Source: Streptomyces exfoliatus (lineage in GTDB: Bacteria > Actinomycetota > Actinomycetes > Streptomycetales > Streptomycetaceae). Taken from it: 64,000 bases of DNA. The first letter of the stretch is position 1, and each line of letters begins with the position of its first letter. Under the pieces are notes generated by a model that saw only the letters and a program-made list of their open reading frames with translations, ran no database searches and had not been told where the DNA came from. This document shows, one piece after another, positions 63,905 through 64,000 of the stretch. The position numbers and the translations under genes were made by a program. Location of the stretch: positions 395,712 to 459,711 of the forward strand of contig NZ_JNZP01000015.1 in assembly GCF_000725545.1 (NCBI RefSeq). Direction: 5' to 3'.

Positions 63905-64000
63905 TGTTCGGCGGCGTCCTACTCTCCCACAGGGTCCCCCCTGCAGTACCATCGGCGCTGAAAGGCTTAGCTTCCGGGTTCGGAATGTAACCGGGCGTTT
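63905..64000 (-). rRNA. 5S ribosomal RNA, 3' part (5' end outside window)
   Basis: The minus strand reads AACGCCCGGTTACATTCCG, then ...AAGCTAAGCCTTTCAGCGCC..., and ends ...GACGCCGCCGAACA, the well-known Streptomyces 5S rRNA. The 3' end is near 63905; about 96 of about 120 nt are present. 23S and 16S genes should follow beyond the right edge. Confidence 0.97.

Overview
The window is a high-GC (about 70 percent or more), gene-dense actinobacterial chromosome segment, almost certainly core chromosome of a Streptomyces species. The evidence is the codon bias, frequent GTG/TTG starts, four-base ATGA/GTGA gene overlaps, a SepF-like SflA, an orphan ParA-ScpA-ScpB-RluB block, a GH15 trehalase-like gene beside pyrG, and a recN-nadK-tlyA block in the order seen in streptomycetes. 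The right end runs into the 3' end of a 5S rRNA gene on the minus strand. I see no prophage, insertion sequence, CRISPR array or tRNA.

Layout. 1-4.3 kb: a divergent amino-acid ABC transporter locus (FAD oxidoreductase and permease on minus; a 22-residue Cys-terminated leader peptide, GNAT and lipoprotein binding protein on plus). 4.3-9.7 kb: Cys-rich DUF5685 protein, sflA, DHA2 drug exporter, PAP2 phosphatase, I78 inhibitor. 9.9-14 kb: orphan cytochrome oxidase subunit I, WYL regulator, glycosyltransferase. 14-19.5 kb: a branched-chain-type ABC importer whose LivH, LivM and LivG are one polypeptide. 19.5-21.7 kb: Rpf-LysM cell-wall enzyme and two conserved unknowns. 21.7-26.3 kb: der, plsC, cmk, prephenate dehydrogenase and chorismate mutase. 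26.4-31.8 kb: YidB-like and Rieske proteins, then an overlapping operon nadR - Nudix/NrtR-like - ADP-ribosylglycohydrolase - RlaP nucleotidyltransferase, facing a second RlaP gene. 32.1-36.8 kb: parA, RHH-like gene, scpA, scpB and rluB on minus. 37.2-43 kb: ald, an NB-ARC/TPR-type ATPase, ADP-ribose Nudix and pyrG. 43.4-51.7 kb: GH15, berberine-bridge oxidase, amine oxidase and APC permease with a divergent PucR regulator. 51.8-58.4 kb: glycosyltransferase, HNH protein, recN, nadK, tlyA, small protein, SCP2. 58.4-63.8 kb: iron-box-controlled FecE-type ATPase, HAD phosphatase, DUF1015 and a repeat-rich RGG-like/TPR protein broken by two frameshifts. 63.85 kb to the end: rrn terminator and 5S rRNA.

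The most system-like unit is the four-gene NAD/ADP-ribose/RlaP operon (28.2-31.8 kb) with a dyad upstream that could be its operator. Other points of interest are the leader peptide followed by a run of SD-containing hairpins (2.5-2.8 kb), the LivHMG fusion with a degenerate ABC signature, and the 163-bp frame-changing duplication in the 63 kb repeat gene. All functions are read from motifs and remembered family features; no database search was run.
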